Shown in pieces: positions 8,148 through 17,078 of a DNA stretch of 64,000 nt (position 1 is its first letter; each line of letters begins with the position of its first letter). The notes under the pieces are model-generated. The model did no database searches, was not told the DNA's origin, and was given only the letters and a program-made list of their open reading frames with translations. The stretch is from Vagococcus proximus (GTDB lineage Bacteria > Bacillota > Bacilli > Lactobacillales > Vagococcaceae), in NCBI RefSeq assembly GCF_029143285.1, contig NZ_JAPDSH010000002.1, positions 1 through 64,000 on the forward strand. The letters run 5' to 3'. The translations under genes and the position numbers were made by a program.

Positions 8148-9146
8148 ATGAAACGATTAATAGCGGTAATGATAGGGGTATTTGGATTGTTAGGAAGTGT
8201 TTCAGAAGCTGCTGACTTTAACGTTCAATTGGTTCATCCATCTGAACAAAAAGACATAAGTGTAGGCTACCTGGATATTCCGGCCGTAAAAGGTGAAACA
8301 ATCACCTATCAAGTTAAGGTGAAAAATAATGAAGAAGAACCTATCAAGCTGAGTGTGACATTAACGAATGCCAATAGTTCTACTAATGGCGTAATTGATT
8401 ACGGGTTCAGCCGAGAAATTAGCCAGTCTAGGCAAGCACCATTTGATATAACGGAAGTCATTCATTCTGATTTAAAAGAAAAAGAGCTTAGACTAGAAGC
8501 TGGAGAAGAGCGTTTTATTAACTATACAGTTTCGGTACCAGAACCATTTAAAGGGGTTATGGCAGGGGGGATGAATGTAAAAGAATTGCCAGATGACACT
8601 CAAAAAGGAGTGGTCAATCTAATTCAACGAACCATTTCTATTTTCTTACATGGTGAAAAAATTGAAAACCGTAAAGAATTAACACTAGATAAAACAAGTG
8701 TGAGTATGGTTAATAGGGTGCCCGTTCTTTCTGTGACTTTAGATAATGCTAATGGTTTATTTATTAAATCATTTGATATGTCCGCAAAAATTACTTCAAA
8801 AGAGAATGATGTACAAGTAAAAAGTAATCCCTTAAAGGAAGAGAGTTTGTATAATATTGCGCCATACACCAAGACAACTTTAGAATTACCTTTAAATGAA
8901 GATGAGATGAAAAAATTAGAACAAGGAGATTATCCCGTCGATATAACGGTTAGGACTGAGAAAAACAAGTGGAAATTTAATTCTGAAGTAAAAATTAAGG
9001 ATAACTTATCTAAAGAAATAGCTAGAGAAGAGAGCCTAAAAAATGTCAAAGAACCTTTGGATAAAAAAATATTAGTAATTATTGCTTTAGGTATAGTGGT
9101 AGTTTTATTAATAGTATTGCTAATTAAGGGAAGAGCTTCTAAGTAA
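8148..9146 (+). CDS. DUF916/DUF3324 WxL-interacting membrane protein (CscA-like)
   Basis: A 332-residue protein with a signal peptide (1-21), an N-terminal DUF916 domain (about 25-150, with VKGETITYQVKVKNN and FKGVMAGGMN), a DUF3324 domain (about 160-285) and a C-terminal transmembrane helix (about 306-326) with a short basic cytoplasmic tail. DUF916 and DUF3324 are now regarded as peptidoglycan-binding and ligand-binding parts of WxL-interacting proteins. It probably tethers the WxL complex to the membrane. Last gene of operon 1; its ribosome site is AAAGGAG. Confidence 0.88.
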   Translation: MKRLIAVMIGVFGLLGSVSEAADFNVQLVHPSEQKDISVGYLDIPAVKGETITYQVKVKNNEEEPIKLSVTLTNANSSTNGVIDYGFSREISQSRQAPFDITEVIHSDLKEKELRLEAGEERFINYTVSVPEPFKGVMAGGMNVKELPDDTQKGVVNLIQRTISIFLHGEKIENRKELTLDKTSVSMVNRVPVLSVTLDNANGLFIKSFDMSAKITSKENDVQVKSNPLKEESLYNIAPYTKTTLELPLNEDEMKKLEQGDYPVDITVRTEKNKWKFNSEVKIKDNLSKEIAREESLKNVKEPLDKKILVIIALGIVVVLLIVLLIKGRASK

Positions 9147-9217
9147 TAAGATGAAAATGATAATCTTTGAGATTGACTATATATTCCATGTATTTAGTTA
9201 TGTTTTAATTTTATGAG

Positions 9218-10717
9218 TTAGTAATTTTCAAATATCATAATATGTTTACTGTAAACTCGTATTATGAGTGCCATTAAATTCTCAAGTTCGGTTAAAGAGT
9301 TAGTATCAGTAAAGGTGAATAACTCAAAATGTTCGGATAAATTATGGATATAATCGGTAGTAATAATATCAGCATCATAGGAGTTAAAGGTAAAGATAAG
9401 GACATCTTCAGAGAAAATCTGACGTAGGCTAGTGCGTAAAAATTCTTCAAAAGAAAGATTATAAATAAAGTCAAAACTTATGGAAACGGTAGTACTTCTG
9501 TAACGTCTAATAGCTGAGTATGTAGAATCAATAAATAAGTTTTTATTGGAAAGGACAGACAATTGACTTTGAAAGGTTAGATGAGAGAAATTATTGGGCA
9601 TTTCGAAGTAGTTTTTTAATGCGAGATAGATAGGCTGTGTATTAGTTTTGCTGTAAAGTGATTCTTTGTCCGTTAGTTTGAATAGTGTTTTGAAATCTGT
9701 ACCGAATAATCGAATATAAATTAAGTGGAGATGAGCACTATAAATAAATTCATAGTAATCATAAGTATTAACACTCATTGGGGAAATAAAATTTGAAATA
9801 AGATCGTCAACGAGACACTTCGCATCTTTTGCAAGTTTAGTTTCAGATTCAGCTAATAATAGTCCGATTTTATTTTTTATTTCGTTGTTTTCGAGGTGAG
9901 CTGAGTTGAGTCGAATGAGTAGGCTAACGAATAAACGCACATCAAGAGAAAGGGAGTACTCATCTGAGGCAGCTATGAATATGTCTGATTCTAAAAGCAT
10001 GATAGTTAAACTAGCTATAAGTTCGGGATCGGTTATTTTTATGGTGTTCAAAGTGCTACTGCGTTTTTTTAATACATGATGTAGCTCATTTATACGATTG
10101 AGATGGATATCATTTAAATTGAGAGTATTGTAAACGTGGATGACTGTATTTTTTCCGGATAATGGAGGTATGTCTTGGTAATCAAGTATACCAATTTTAC
10201 TTAAAAATTGACGAACTAAAAATTCAAAGTATACGATGTTAATTTCCTGACCTACTAAGTATATTTTTTTTCTTTTTTGACAGATTCGAACATTAGTAGA
10301 ACAAAAATAATTATTGATTTGTTTGATAATTTTATTAAAGTAACTTTGTGAGATATTCAGCGATTCAATCAAAACATCTGTTTCTTGAATATTTTGAAGT
10401 AGCAATGCATTGATTGTTTGATAAGTAGTAGAGTCATGGAAATAGTTCATCACTATTTTATGAAAAAGTGTATGTGTAAAAGGGGTTGGAGCATCAGATA
10501 GAAATATTTTTTCTGATGTAGCGTTAATTATAATGGACTGATTAGAATCAAGTTCAATTAGTTCGGCATTAATATTTCTAATGTATCGATTTAAAGTAGA
10601 CAATGTTATATGATGATCAGATTCAAGAGCCGACTTATTTATTTCTTGATTCTTTAAAAGAGCCTCCATGATAAGGAGTTGTTTGTATTCATTTTTTTTC
10701 AATAATAACTTTAACAT
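9218..10717 (-). CDS. Mga/PRD-like transcriptional regulator
   Basis: A cytoplasmic regulator of 499 residues. It has an N-terminal HTH_Mga-like region (KSALESDHHITLSTLNRYI, about 30-55), a second winged-helix region (about 110-160), PRD-like helical domains (about 180-390) and a C-terminal region that could be EIIB-like. This is the architecture of Mga, AtxA and the ElrR-type activators found beside WxL operons in enterococci. It converges on WxL operon 1, so control of these surface operons is plausible but unproven. I place the start at the ATG at 10717, because GGAGG lies 8 nt upstream; the ATG at 10732 overlaps that site. Confidence 0.7.
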   Translation of the reverse strand: MLKLLLKKNEYKQLLIMEALLKNQEINKSALESDHHITLSTLNRYIRNINAELIELDSNQSIIINATSEKIFLSDAPTPFTHTLFHKIVMNYFHDSTTYQTINALLLQNIQETDVLIESLNISQSYFNKIIKQINNYFCSTNVRICQKRKKIYLVGQEINIVYFEFLVRQFLSKIGILDYQDIPPLSGKNTVIHVYNTLNLNDIHLNRINELHHVLKKRSSTLNTIKITDPELIASLTIMLLESDIFIAASDEYSLSLDVRLFVSLLIRLNSAHLENNEIKNKIGLLLAESETKLAKDAKCLVDDLISNFISPMSVNTYDYYEFIYSAHLHLIYIRLFGTDFKTLFKLTDKESLYSKTNTQPIYLALKNYFEMPNNFSHLTFQSQLSVLSNKNLFIDSTYSAIRRYRSTTVSISFDFIYNLSFEEFLRTSLRQIFSEDVLIFTFNSYDADIITTDYIHNLSEHFELFTFTDTNSLTELENLMALIIRVYSKHIMIFENY

Positions 10718-10878
10718 AGATAAAACCTCCATTATTTATATAGTTTAATTCAATTATAGGTTGTCTGTAATTAAATTGAACTACCCAAAAATAAATACAA
10801 ATATACAAAAATAGATCAATAAGTTGTTTTACTATGTAAAAAAATGACGAATGAGTATAGGGAGTTTATTTCAAGGGG

Positions 10879-11081
10879 ATGACTGGCACTCAAGAATTGA
10901 TAACGATGGAATTATTTAAGGTGTTTAGTTTTGTTTTAAAGAAGATAAGGGTAATATAACCCCTAAACTAAAATCGATTGATATGGATAGAATACCAGAA
11001 GATACTAAAGTATTAGGTCAATAATTTGTAGAGTCTATGGCTAAAACTAAGATAGCACAGTTGAAAACAACAGCAAATTAG
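10879..11081 (+). pseudogene. Possible decayed gene fragment
   Basis: Coding-like stretches are joined only by a frameshift and in-frame stops: MTGTQELITMELFKVF, then in another frame DKGNITPKLKSIDMDRIPED, a stop, and FVESMAKTKIAQLKTT. Further coding-like residues (NVIIEVEAQKLFFDG) occur near 11160-11210. No family is recognised. It may be a remnant of a small protein gene. Confidence 0.3.
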
Positions 11082-11230
11082 TCATTAAAAGACAAAAAAT
11101 GACATAAATGAGAAAAATTTAGGTATTGATGGAAGTTATCCGATAAAAAAAAGAGGGTAAGAATGTCATTATTGAAGTAGAGGCGCAAAAGTTATTTTTT
11201 GACGGCATGAACAAATGTAAAAACACTTAT

Positions 11231-11259
11231 TTTACAAATGGAAATAAAAATGTTATGAT
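11231..11259 (+). promoter_or_regulatory. Promoter of deoC
   Basis: TTTACA (11231-11236), a 17-nt spacer and TATGAT (11254-11259), about 30 bp before the deoC start. Confidence 0.75.
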
Positions 11260-11289
11260 AAAGACAATATTAAGAGGAGGTCATACATT

Positions 11290-11937
11290 ATGACATTAGC
11301 AAGTTATTTAGATCACACAATTTTAGCAGCAGCAGCAACAGAGGCTGACGTAGACCGCGTTACAGCTGAAGCAAAAGAACATGGATTTGCGACAGTTATG
11401 GTTAATCCTTACTGGGTATCTCGCGTATCTAAAGCTTTGGAAGGTACGAATGTTAAACCTGCGTGTGTTATTGGTTTCCCTCTAGGAGCTAACACAACAG
11501 CAATCAAAGTAGCAGAAGCTAAACAAGCAATTGAAGATGGTGTTGAAGAATTAGATATGGTTATCAACATCGGAGAATTAAAAGGTAAAAACTACGAAGC
11601 TGTTCAAAATGATATCAATGCAGTAGTTGAAGTATCGCATGCTTCAAACAAATTAGTTAAAGTTATTATCGAAACAGCCTTACTTACAGACGAAGAAATT
11701 GCTAAAGCGAGTGAGTTAGTAATGAACTCAGGTGCAGAATTCGTTAAAACATCTACTGGTTTCTCAACAAGTGGTGCTAAATTAGAAGACGTTAAATTAA
11801 TGAAAGCGACTGTTGGCGATAAAACAGAAGTAAAAGCTTCAGGTGGGATTCATAATGCTGAAGAAGCAAATGCCTTCATCGAAGCTGGTGCAACTCGTTT
11901 AGGTACAAGTGCAAGTATCAAAATTATTGGGAAATAG
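11290..11937 (+). CDS. deoC: Deoxyribose-phosphate aldolase DeoC
   Basis: Cleaves 2-deoxy-D-ribose 5-phosphate to glyceraldehyde 3-phosphate and acetaldehyde in deoxynucleoside catabolism. The 215-residue TIM barrel is normal length. Catalytic residues are visible: Schiff-base lysine K153 in VKTSTGF, K182 in VKASGGI and D89 in ELDMVINIG. An AGGAGG site precedes the ATG. A strong terminator separates it from the downstream deoR-like gene. The other deo genes (deoB, pdp) are absent; a nucleoside transporter lies 30 kb away. Confidence 0.96.
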   Translation: MTLASYLDHTILAAAATEADVDRVTAEAKEHGFATVMVNPYWVSRVSKALEGTNVKPACVIGFPLGANTTAIKVAEAKQAIEDGVEELDMVINIGELKGKNYEAVQNDINAVVEVSHASNKLVKVIIETALLTDEEIAKASELVMNSGAEFVKTSTGFSTSGAKLEDVKLMKATVGDKTEVKASGGIHNAEEANAFIEAGATRLGTSASIKIIGK

Positions 11938-11948
11938 TTTGAAAGAGT

Positions 11949-11975
11949 GAGAGGCCTAGTGCCTCTCTTTTTTTT
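11949..11975 (+). terminator. Intrinsic terminator after deoC
   Basis: A 7-bp stem GAGAGGC/GCCTCTC with loop CTAGT, followed by at least eight T. Confidence 0.9.
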
Positions 11976-12029
11976 GGTTTAAGGGTTATATGATATAATA
12001 AAAACGAGAGAAATAGGAGGAGGGATCGT

Positions 12030-12983
12030 TTGACGAACGCATCTAAAAAGAAAATACAACAAGCGGTTCAAGTAGCCAAATATTATTACCAAAGTAATTT
12101 AGATCAAAGTGAGATAGCTAAAGAAATGTCATTATCAAGACCAACTGTCTCACGTTTATTACAATTTTCTAAAGACGAAGGATATGTTCAGATTAGCATT
12201 ATGGATCCTTATAATGACTCCAAACAATTAGAAGAGCAATTACAAGAAAAATACGGTTTAAAAAAAGTTATAATTGCTTATAGCCATTCAACTAATGAAG
12301 GAAATATCCTTCAAAATATTGGCCAAAAAGCTGCGGAGTACATACAAGATATTGCCGAAAATGATGCGATTATTGGGATTGGTTTTGGTAAGACGATGTA
12401 TGCTGTGGCAAAAGAGTTAAAGGAGTTTCCTTTAGAAAATACTAAAATTGTCCAATTAAAAGGTGGGGAATCACACGCCTCTGTTACTAATTATTCTCAT
12501 GAAGTGATGAGTTTATTTACACAAGCATTTCATGCGAAATCTGAAATTTTGCCTCTACCTGTTATTTTTGAGCAACAGGAAACCAAAGAGTTGGTGATGA
12601 GTGAAAGCCATATTAAGTATTTGATGGATGAAGGCAGAAAAGCAAATGTAGCAATCTTTACAGTAGGAAGTGTGGAAAATAACGCGATGTTGTTTCAGTT
12701 GAATTATTTTGATGATCAAGAAGTAACGGCTATTCAATCAACGGCTGTTGGGGATATTTTGTCGCGTTTTATTACAGTAGATGGTAGTATTGCGAATGAA
12801 GAAATCAATAATAGAACGATAGGAATCGAACTATCGGAATTAAAAGATAAAAACGATACGATTTTAGTTGCAGGTGGGAAACATAAGGTAGCCCCAATTC
12901 ATGCAGCGCTCGTAGGTGGATTGGCAAATACATTGGTAACAGATATTCACACAGCTACAAAATTAATAGAACGACAGAAATAA
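12030..12983 (+). CDS. deoR: SorC/DeoR-family sugar-binding regulator (DeoR type)
   Basis: A 317-residue SorC-family regulator. It has an N-terminal HTH (LDQSEIAKEMSLSRPTVSRLLQ, about 24-45) and a sugar-phosphate-binding domain related to an isomerase fold (about 65-317; IIGIGFGKTMYAVAKEL). This is the family of Bacillus DeoR, which senses deoxyribose 5-phosphate, and its position after deoC supports that role. The start is TTG at 12030 behind an AGGAGGAGG site. A TATAAT at 11994-11999 indicates its own promoter after the deoC terminator. Confidence 0.82.
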   Translation: MTNASKKKIQQAVQVAKYYYQSNLDQSEIAKEMSLSRPTVSRLLQFSKDEGYVQISIMDPYNDSKQLEEQLQEKYGLKKVIIAYSHSTNEGNILQNIGQKAAEYIQDIAENDAIIGIGFGKTMYAVAKELKEFPLENTKIVQLKGGESHASVTNYSHEVMSLFTQAFHAKSEILPLPVIFEQQETKELVMSESHIKYLMDEGRKANVAIFTVGSVENNAMLFQLNYFDDQEVTAIQSTAVGDILSRFITVDGSIANEEINNRTIGIELSELKDKNDTILVAGGKHKVAPIHAALVGGLANTLVTDIHTATKLIERQK

Positions 12984-13064
12984 TGAGAGATAAGGGTGGA
13001 GACTTAACTCGTTATAATTAGAAGTTTGATAGAATAGGGTAGCTTTACCATAAGGAGAACAGAA

Positions 13065-14060
13065 ATGACGAAGAAAAAAATAACAATTAAAGATGTTGCC
13101 AAACATTCTGGAATGTCGATTGCGACAGTTTCTCAGATTTTAAATGGTAAAGAAAGCAGCTTTAATCCAGATACAGTTAAAAAAGTAATGGCATCTAGAG
13201 ATGAATTGAATTATAAACCTAATTATTTTGCACAAAGTATGATTGGTAAGAAAAGTAAAACAATCGGTGTGTTAGTGCCAGATATAACAAACCCTTTCTT
13301 CTCTAATCTAATTAGAGGCATCGAGAGTGTCTTGTATGATAAAAATTTCATTACAATGCTCTGTAATGCCGATTTGGATGAAGAAAAAGAAAATGAATAT
13401 CTAGAAGAATTAAGCAGACGTGGTGTTGATGGTTTTATTATTGCGAGTTCAGCTATTTCAAATAAGGCGATTAGAGAAAATTTAGAGATGAAAAATTTAC
13501 CTTTTATCGTACTTGATCAGAAGAAAGCAGAAGGCTTTTCAGATGCTGTTTTTACTGATGATTTTTTAGGAGGCCAACTGGCTGCAAATCATCTTAAAGA
13601 GTTGGGGCACAAAAAAGTAGCCGTTGTAATGCCTGTGTGCACCACAGCGAATATTAAAAATCGTTTAGAAGGATTCCGCTCAGTTTATCAAACCAATTTA
13701 ATTGTAGTAGATACGGAGTTATCAAAATCAGGTGGACGAGAGGCGGTAGATCGTATTCTAATGACCGATGCAACGGCAATATTTGCGATAAATGATGAGA
13801 TAGCGTTCGGGATTTATTTTGGTTTGAGCGAAAAAGGAAAAAGAATACCAGAAGATTACAGTGTGATTGGCTATGATAATGTTGATATGTGTGAATACGT
13901 CTCACCGAAACTGACTACAATCGCGCAACCTATTGTAGAATTAGGAAAAGTGACAGCAGAAATTTTACTTGAGAGAATTGAAACACCAGGAAAAGATCGT
14001 GTTGAAAAAACACTACCTGTAAAATTAATAAAAAGATTTTCGACAACACACTTGAAATAG
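13065..14060 (+). CDS. rbsR: LacI-family ribose operon repressor RbsR
   Basis: A 331-residue LacI-family repressor. It has an N-terminal HTH with hinge (TIKDVAKHSGMSIATVSQIL) and a periplasmic-binding-protein-like effector domain (about 62-331, starting TIGVLVPDITNPFF). It precedes rbsKDU, and five palindromes resembling LacI-family operators lie between it and rbsK, so RbsR is the natural assignment. AAGGAG precedes the ATG. Because the operators lie after rbsR rather than before it, rbsR itself may escape strong autorepression. Confidence 0.85.
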   Translation: MTKKKITIKDVAKHSGMSIATVSQILNGKESSFNPDTVKKVMASRDELNYKPNYFAQSMIGKKSKTIGVLVPDITNPFFSNLIRGIESVLYDKNFITMLCNADLDEEKENEYLEELSRRGVDGFIIASSAISNKAIRENLEMKNLPFIVLDQKKAEGFSDAVFTDDFLGGQLAANHLKELGHKKVAVVMPVCTTANIKNRLEGFRSVYQTNLIVVDTELSKSGGREAVDRILMTDATAIFAINDEIAFGIYFGLSEKGKRIPEDYSVIGYDNVDMCEYVSPKLTTIAQPIVELGKVTAEILLERIETPGKDRVEKTLPVKLIKRFSTTHLK

Positions 14061-14083
14061 CTTTCATTGTGTGTTATCTTTTT
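14045..14083 (+). terminator. Terminator overlapping the rbsR stop codon
   Basis: The stem AACACAC (14045-14051) / GTGTGTT (14069-14075), with an inner TGAAA/TTTCA pairing and a T-rich tail, begins inside the last rbsR codons. It uncouples rbsR from rbsKDU. Confidence 0.7.
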
Positions 14084-14091
14084 ATTGTCCT

Positions 14092-14222
14092 ATTAAAACG
14101 TTTTAATAATAAATAAAAGCGTTTTATATATTTTTTAGGAAGAAATTAAAACGTTTTAATTTTTTTAATCTTAAATAAAAGCGTTTTATATATTTTTTTC
14201 AACCTGATTAAAACGTTTTAAT
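14092..14222. promoter_or_regulatory. Array of five palindromic operators before rbsK
   Basis: Three copies of ATTAAAACGTTTTAAT (14092-14107, 14145-14160, 14207-14222) alternate with two copies of ATAAAAGCGTTTTAT (14113-14127, 14175-14189). The two type-B copies and the last two type-A copies are each 62 bp apart, so a 62-bp block looks duplicated. The central ACGT or GCG core fits LacI-family binding sites, most simply RbsR; CcpA could also read them. Confidence 0.85.
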
Positions 14223-14270
14223 AACAAAGAGAACATATAACTTATCAAAAAATATTAAGGAGTGGTTTAA

Positions 14271-15176
14271 ATGAATACGATTACAATAATTGGAAGTATC
14301 AACCTAGACACAACATTACGAGTGAAAGATATGCCAAAACCTGGTGAAACAATCCACGCGATTGAACATTTCACAGCTGGTGGCGGAAAAGGGGCTAACC
14401 AAGCGGTAGCAGCTAAGCGTTCAGATGCTAACACTTTCTTTATCGGTGCTGTTGGTAATGATGGCGCAGGTTCTATGATGACAGATTTAATGTCTCAAGA
14501 AGAAATTGATATGACGGGTGTTGCGACTTTAGATAATGAATCAACAGGTCAAGCTTTTATCATGGTAGATAATCATGGTGAAAATAGTATCATGATTTAC
14601 TCAGGTGCTAACAACACCTTTACGCCAGAACACGTTGAAAAAAGTAGCGATTTAATTAAAAAGAGTGACTTTGTCATTGCGCAATTTGAAAGTGCGATTG
14701 ATAGCACGATTGAAGCATTCAAGATTGCACGTGCTAATGGCGTTAAAACAATTCTTAATCCAGCACCGGCTCTTGAAAATGTACCAGAAGAACTACTAAA
14801 AGTAACAGATATGATTATTCCTAATGAAACAGAAACAGAAATTTTAACAGGAATTGAAGTAACGGATGAAGCTTCATTGAAAGAAGCAGCGGATCATTTA
14901 CATGGGTTAGGAATTGAAGCTGTTATCATTACGATTGGTAGCAAGGGTGCTTTCTTCGACGTAAATGGTAAAAATGGTATTGTACCAGCCTTTAAAGTTA
15001 AGGCAGTTGATACAACAGCAGCAGGTGATACATTCATCGGTACTATGAGCAGTATTTTAAAACCTGACTTCTCTAATTTAGAAGAAGCAATTCTTTACGG
15101 TAATAAAGCATCATCATTAACGGTTCAACGATTTGGTGCACAACCATCTATTCCATTCAAAAAAGAATTAGTTTAA
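14271..15176 (+). CDS. rbsK: Ribokinase RbsK
   Basis: Phosphorylates D-ribose to ribose 5-phosphate. It is a 301-residue PfkB-family kinase with the N-terminal [11 protein letters not shown], the substrate-binding [12 protein letters not shown] and the C-terminal [11 protein letters not shown] carrying the catalytic aspartate (about residue 250). First gene of rbsK-rbsD-rbsU, behind the operator array. AAGGAG precedes the ATG. Confidence 0.96.
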   Translation: MNTITIIGSINLDTTLRVKDMPKPGETIHAIEHFTAGGGKGANQAVAAKRSDANTFFIGAVGNDGAGSMMTDLMSQEEIDMTGVATLDNESTGQAFIMVDNHGENSIMIYSGANNTFTPEHVEKSSDLIKKSDFVIAQFESAIDSTIEAFKIARANGVKTILNPAPALENVPEELLKVTDMIIPNETETEILTGIEVTDEASLKEAADHLHGLGIEAVIITIGSKGAFFDVNGKNGIVPAFKVKAVDTTAAGDTFIGTMSSILKPDFSNLEEAILYGNKASSLTVQRFGAQPSIPFKKELV

Positions 15177-15201
15177 ATCACTTATAAAGGAGAAATTTAA
15201 A

Positions 15202-15597
15202 ATGAAAAAAACAAAAGTAATCAATTCAGATATTTCACGCGTTATCTCACAAATGGGGCATTTCGATAAATTAAGTATTGGAGATGCTGGTATGCCAGTT
15301 CCAATGAACGTAGAAAAAATCGATTTAGCAGTGACACATGGTTTACCAACATTCATGGATGTTTTAAAGAACGTCTTAGAAGAATTAGAAGTACAACGTA
15401 TTTTCTTAGCAGAAGAAATCAAAACAGCTAACCCAACGGTTTTAGCTGAAATTAAAGAAACATTACCAGATACAGAAATCGTCTTCTATCCTCATGAAGA
15501 CATGAAAAAAGATTTAAATAACTGTCATGCCTTCATCAGAACAGGTGAAGTAACACCATATGCAAATATTGTGTTAGAAAGTAATGTTGTGTTCTAG
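15202..15597 (+). CDS. rbsD: D-ribose pyranase RbsD
   Basis: Interconverts the pyranose and furanose forms of D-ribose so that the kinase receives the furanose. At 131 residues it is the normal length, with the family segments [19 protein letters not shown] near residue 15 and a C-terminal [15 protein letters not shown]. It lies 25 bp after rbsK with its own AAGGAG site. Confidence 0.96.
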   Translation: MKKTKVINSDISRVISQMGHFDKLSIGDAGMPVPMNVEKIDLAVTHGLPTFMDVLKNVLEELEVQRIFLAEEIKTANPTVLAEIKETLPDTEIVFYPHEDMKKDLNNCHAFIRTGEVTPYANIVLESNVVF

Positions 15598-15664
15598 ATT
15601 CATTATTATAGAAGTAAGACGTCAATAAAATGAGAATTATAATAAAATATTAGGAGTGACATAG

Positions 15665-16546
15665 ATGAACGTTACAGCGTTATTAATTGGCTTAGGGCCA
15701 CTACTAGGTTGGGGTTTATACCCAACTATAGCTTCAAAAATTGGTGGAAGACCAGTTAACCAAATTTTAGGGTCAACATTAGGAACATTTATCTTTGCTT
15801 TAATTTTTGCAATGGTAAAAGGTATTGGTTTGGCAAGTGGTATGGATTTAGTTTTTGCTATTTTATCTGGTGTGGGTTGGGCATCTGCTCAAATCATCAC
15901 CTTCAAATCATTCGGTATGATCGGGTCATCTCGTGCAATGCCAATCACAACAGCTTTCCAATTATTAGGAGCATCACTTTGGGGTGTTATTGCATTAGGT
16001 AACTGGCCTGGTGTGACTGCTAAAGTCCTTGGTGGTTTAGCATTAGTTTTAATCGTTATTGGTGCAGCTCTTACTGTATGGTCAGAAGAAAAGAGTGAAG
16101 AAAACGCATCTGTTCTTAAAAAAGCAGTTATTTACTTAGCAATTGGTGAGATTGGTTACTGGGCATACTCAGCAGCTCCTCAAGCGACAAACTTAGATGG
16201 GATGCAATCATTCTTACCACAAGCAATTGGTATGTTATTAGTAGCTATCATCTATGCAGCATTCTTATCAACAAAAGAGAAATCAGCATTTACTGAAGCT
16301 GTTTCATATAAACATATTTTTTCTGGATTCTTCTTTGCTTTTGCAGCATTAACATATTTAATTTCTGCACAACCAGATATGAACGGGTTAGCAACAGGAT
16401 TTATCTTATCTCAAACATCTGTTATTTTAGCAACACTTACAGGTATTTGGTTCTTAGGTCAAAAGAAAACACCGAAAGAAATGCGTGTGACGATGTTAGG
16501 TTTAGTTTTAATTATCGTAGCAGCAACAGTTACTGTTTTAATATAA
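15665..16546 (+). CDS. rbsU: Ribose uptake protein RbsU (GRP-type sugar transporter)
   Basis: A 293-residue membrane protein with about ten hydrophobic segments, starting ALLIGLGPLLGWGLYPTIA. This is the glucose/ribose porter (GRP) family of the drug/metabolite transporter superfamily, used for ribose uptake in lactic acid bacteria instead of an RbsABC importer. Its position after rbsKD supports ribose as substrate. It ends in a strong terminator. Confidence 0.9.
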   Translation: MNVTALLIGLGPLLGWGLYPTIASKIGGRPVNQILGSTLGTFIFALIFAMVKGIGLASGMDLVFAILSGVGWASAQIITFKSFGMIGSSRAMPITTAFQLLGASLWGVIALGNWPGVTAKVLGGLALVLIVIGAALTVWSEEKSEENASVLKKAVIYLAIGEIGYWAYSAAPQATNLDGMQSFLPQAIGMLLVAIIYAAFLSTKEKSAFTEAVSYKHIFSGFFFAFAALTYLISAQPDMNGLATGFILSQTSVILATLTGIWFLGQKKTPKEMRVTMLGLVLIIVAATVTVLI

Positions 16547-16556
16547 TATATAGATA

Positions 16557-16586
16557 AAGCACTCGAGAAATCGGGTGCTTTTTTTA
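16557..16586 (+). terminator. Intrinsic terminator of the rbs operon
   Basis: A 10-bp stem AAGCACTCGA/TCGGGTGCTT (one G-T pair) with loop GAAA, followed by a T-run. Confidence 0.9.
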
Positions 16587-16589
16587 TTT

Positions 16590-17078
16590 TAAAAAATAGA
16601 AAATACGGATAAATTAGAGATTTAAAATATGTTAAAAGCTTGAATATGACTTAAAAATGAATTTTTTCTTATTTTTTTATTTATTATATGATAACAAAAA
16701 AAAGAAAAAGCCTAATTTTCTGTTTTTTGATGATAAGGGTATATAGTTATTTTATAATTATTCACAAATTATTTATATGTCTTTTATAAATAGAGCTAAA
16801 TATTTTTTTTTAGACGATACCGTCAGAAAGAGAATGAAAGACTTGCGATAATGGCTTTTTTATAGGGAATTCATACTATGTCTAAAATATACAAAAATAT
16901 CAATCATGCTACAATGATGCTTGTTGGCCTAGTGAAGAGAACGTGTGATATATCAAGTGATTAATAATTTTATATAAAATTATATAGTAGATTATCATTG
17001 TAGTAGTAAGCACGTCTAATCAGGGGAGGTCAACAGGACTAAGTTTAGTCATAATTTTTTTAAGAAAGGAGTGAAGAA
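16590..17078. other. AT-rich leader region of WxL operon 2
   Basis: About 490 bp without a gene. An extended -10 (TGCTACAAT, 16908-16915) without a good -35 suggests a transcript start near 16922 and a leader of about 155 nt. The leader contains small hairpins, such as GACTAA/TTAGTC near 17037-17051. No riboswitch family is recognised. Confidence 0.5.

Noticed and set aside
14092-14222. Short regularly spaced repeats resembling a small CRISPR array
   Set aside because: The repeats are 15-16-bp palindromes of two alternating types with only about 5-36 bp between them, no cas genes are near, and they sit exactly in the rbsK promoter region; they are operators.
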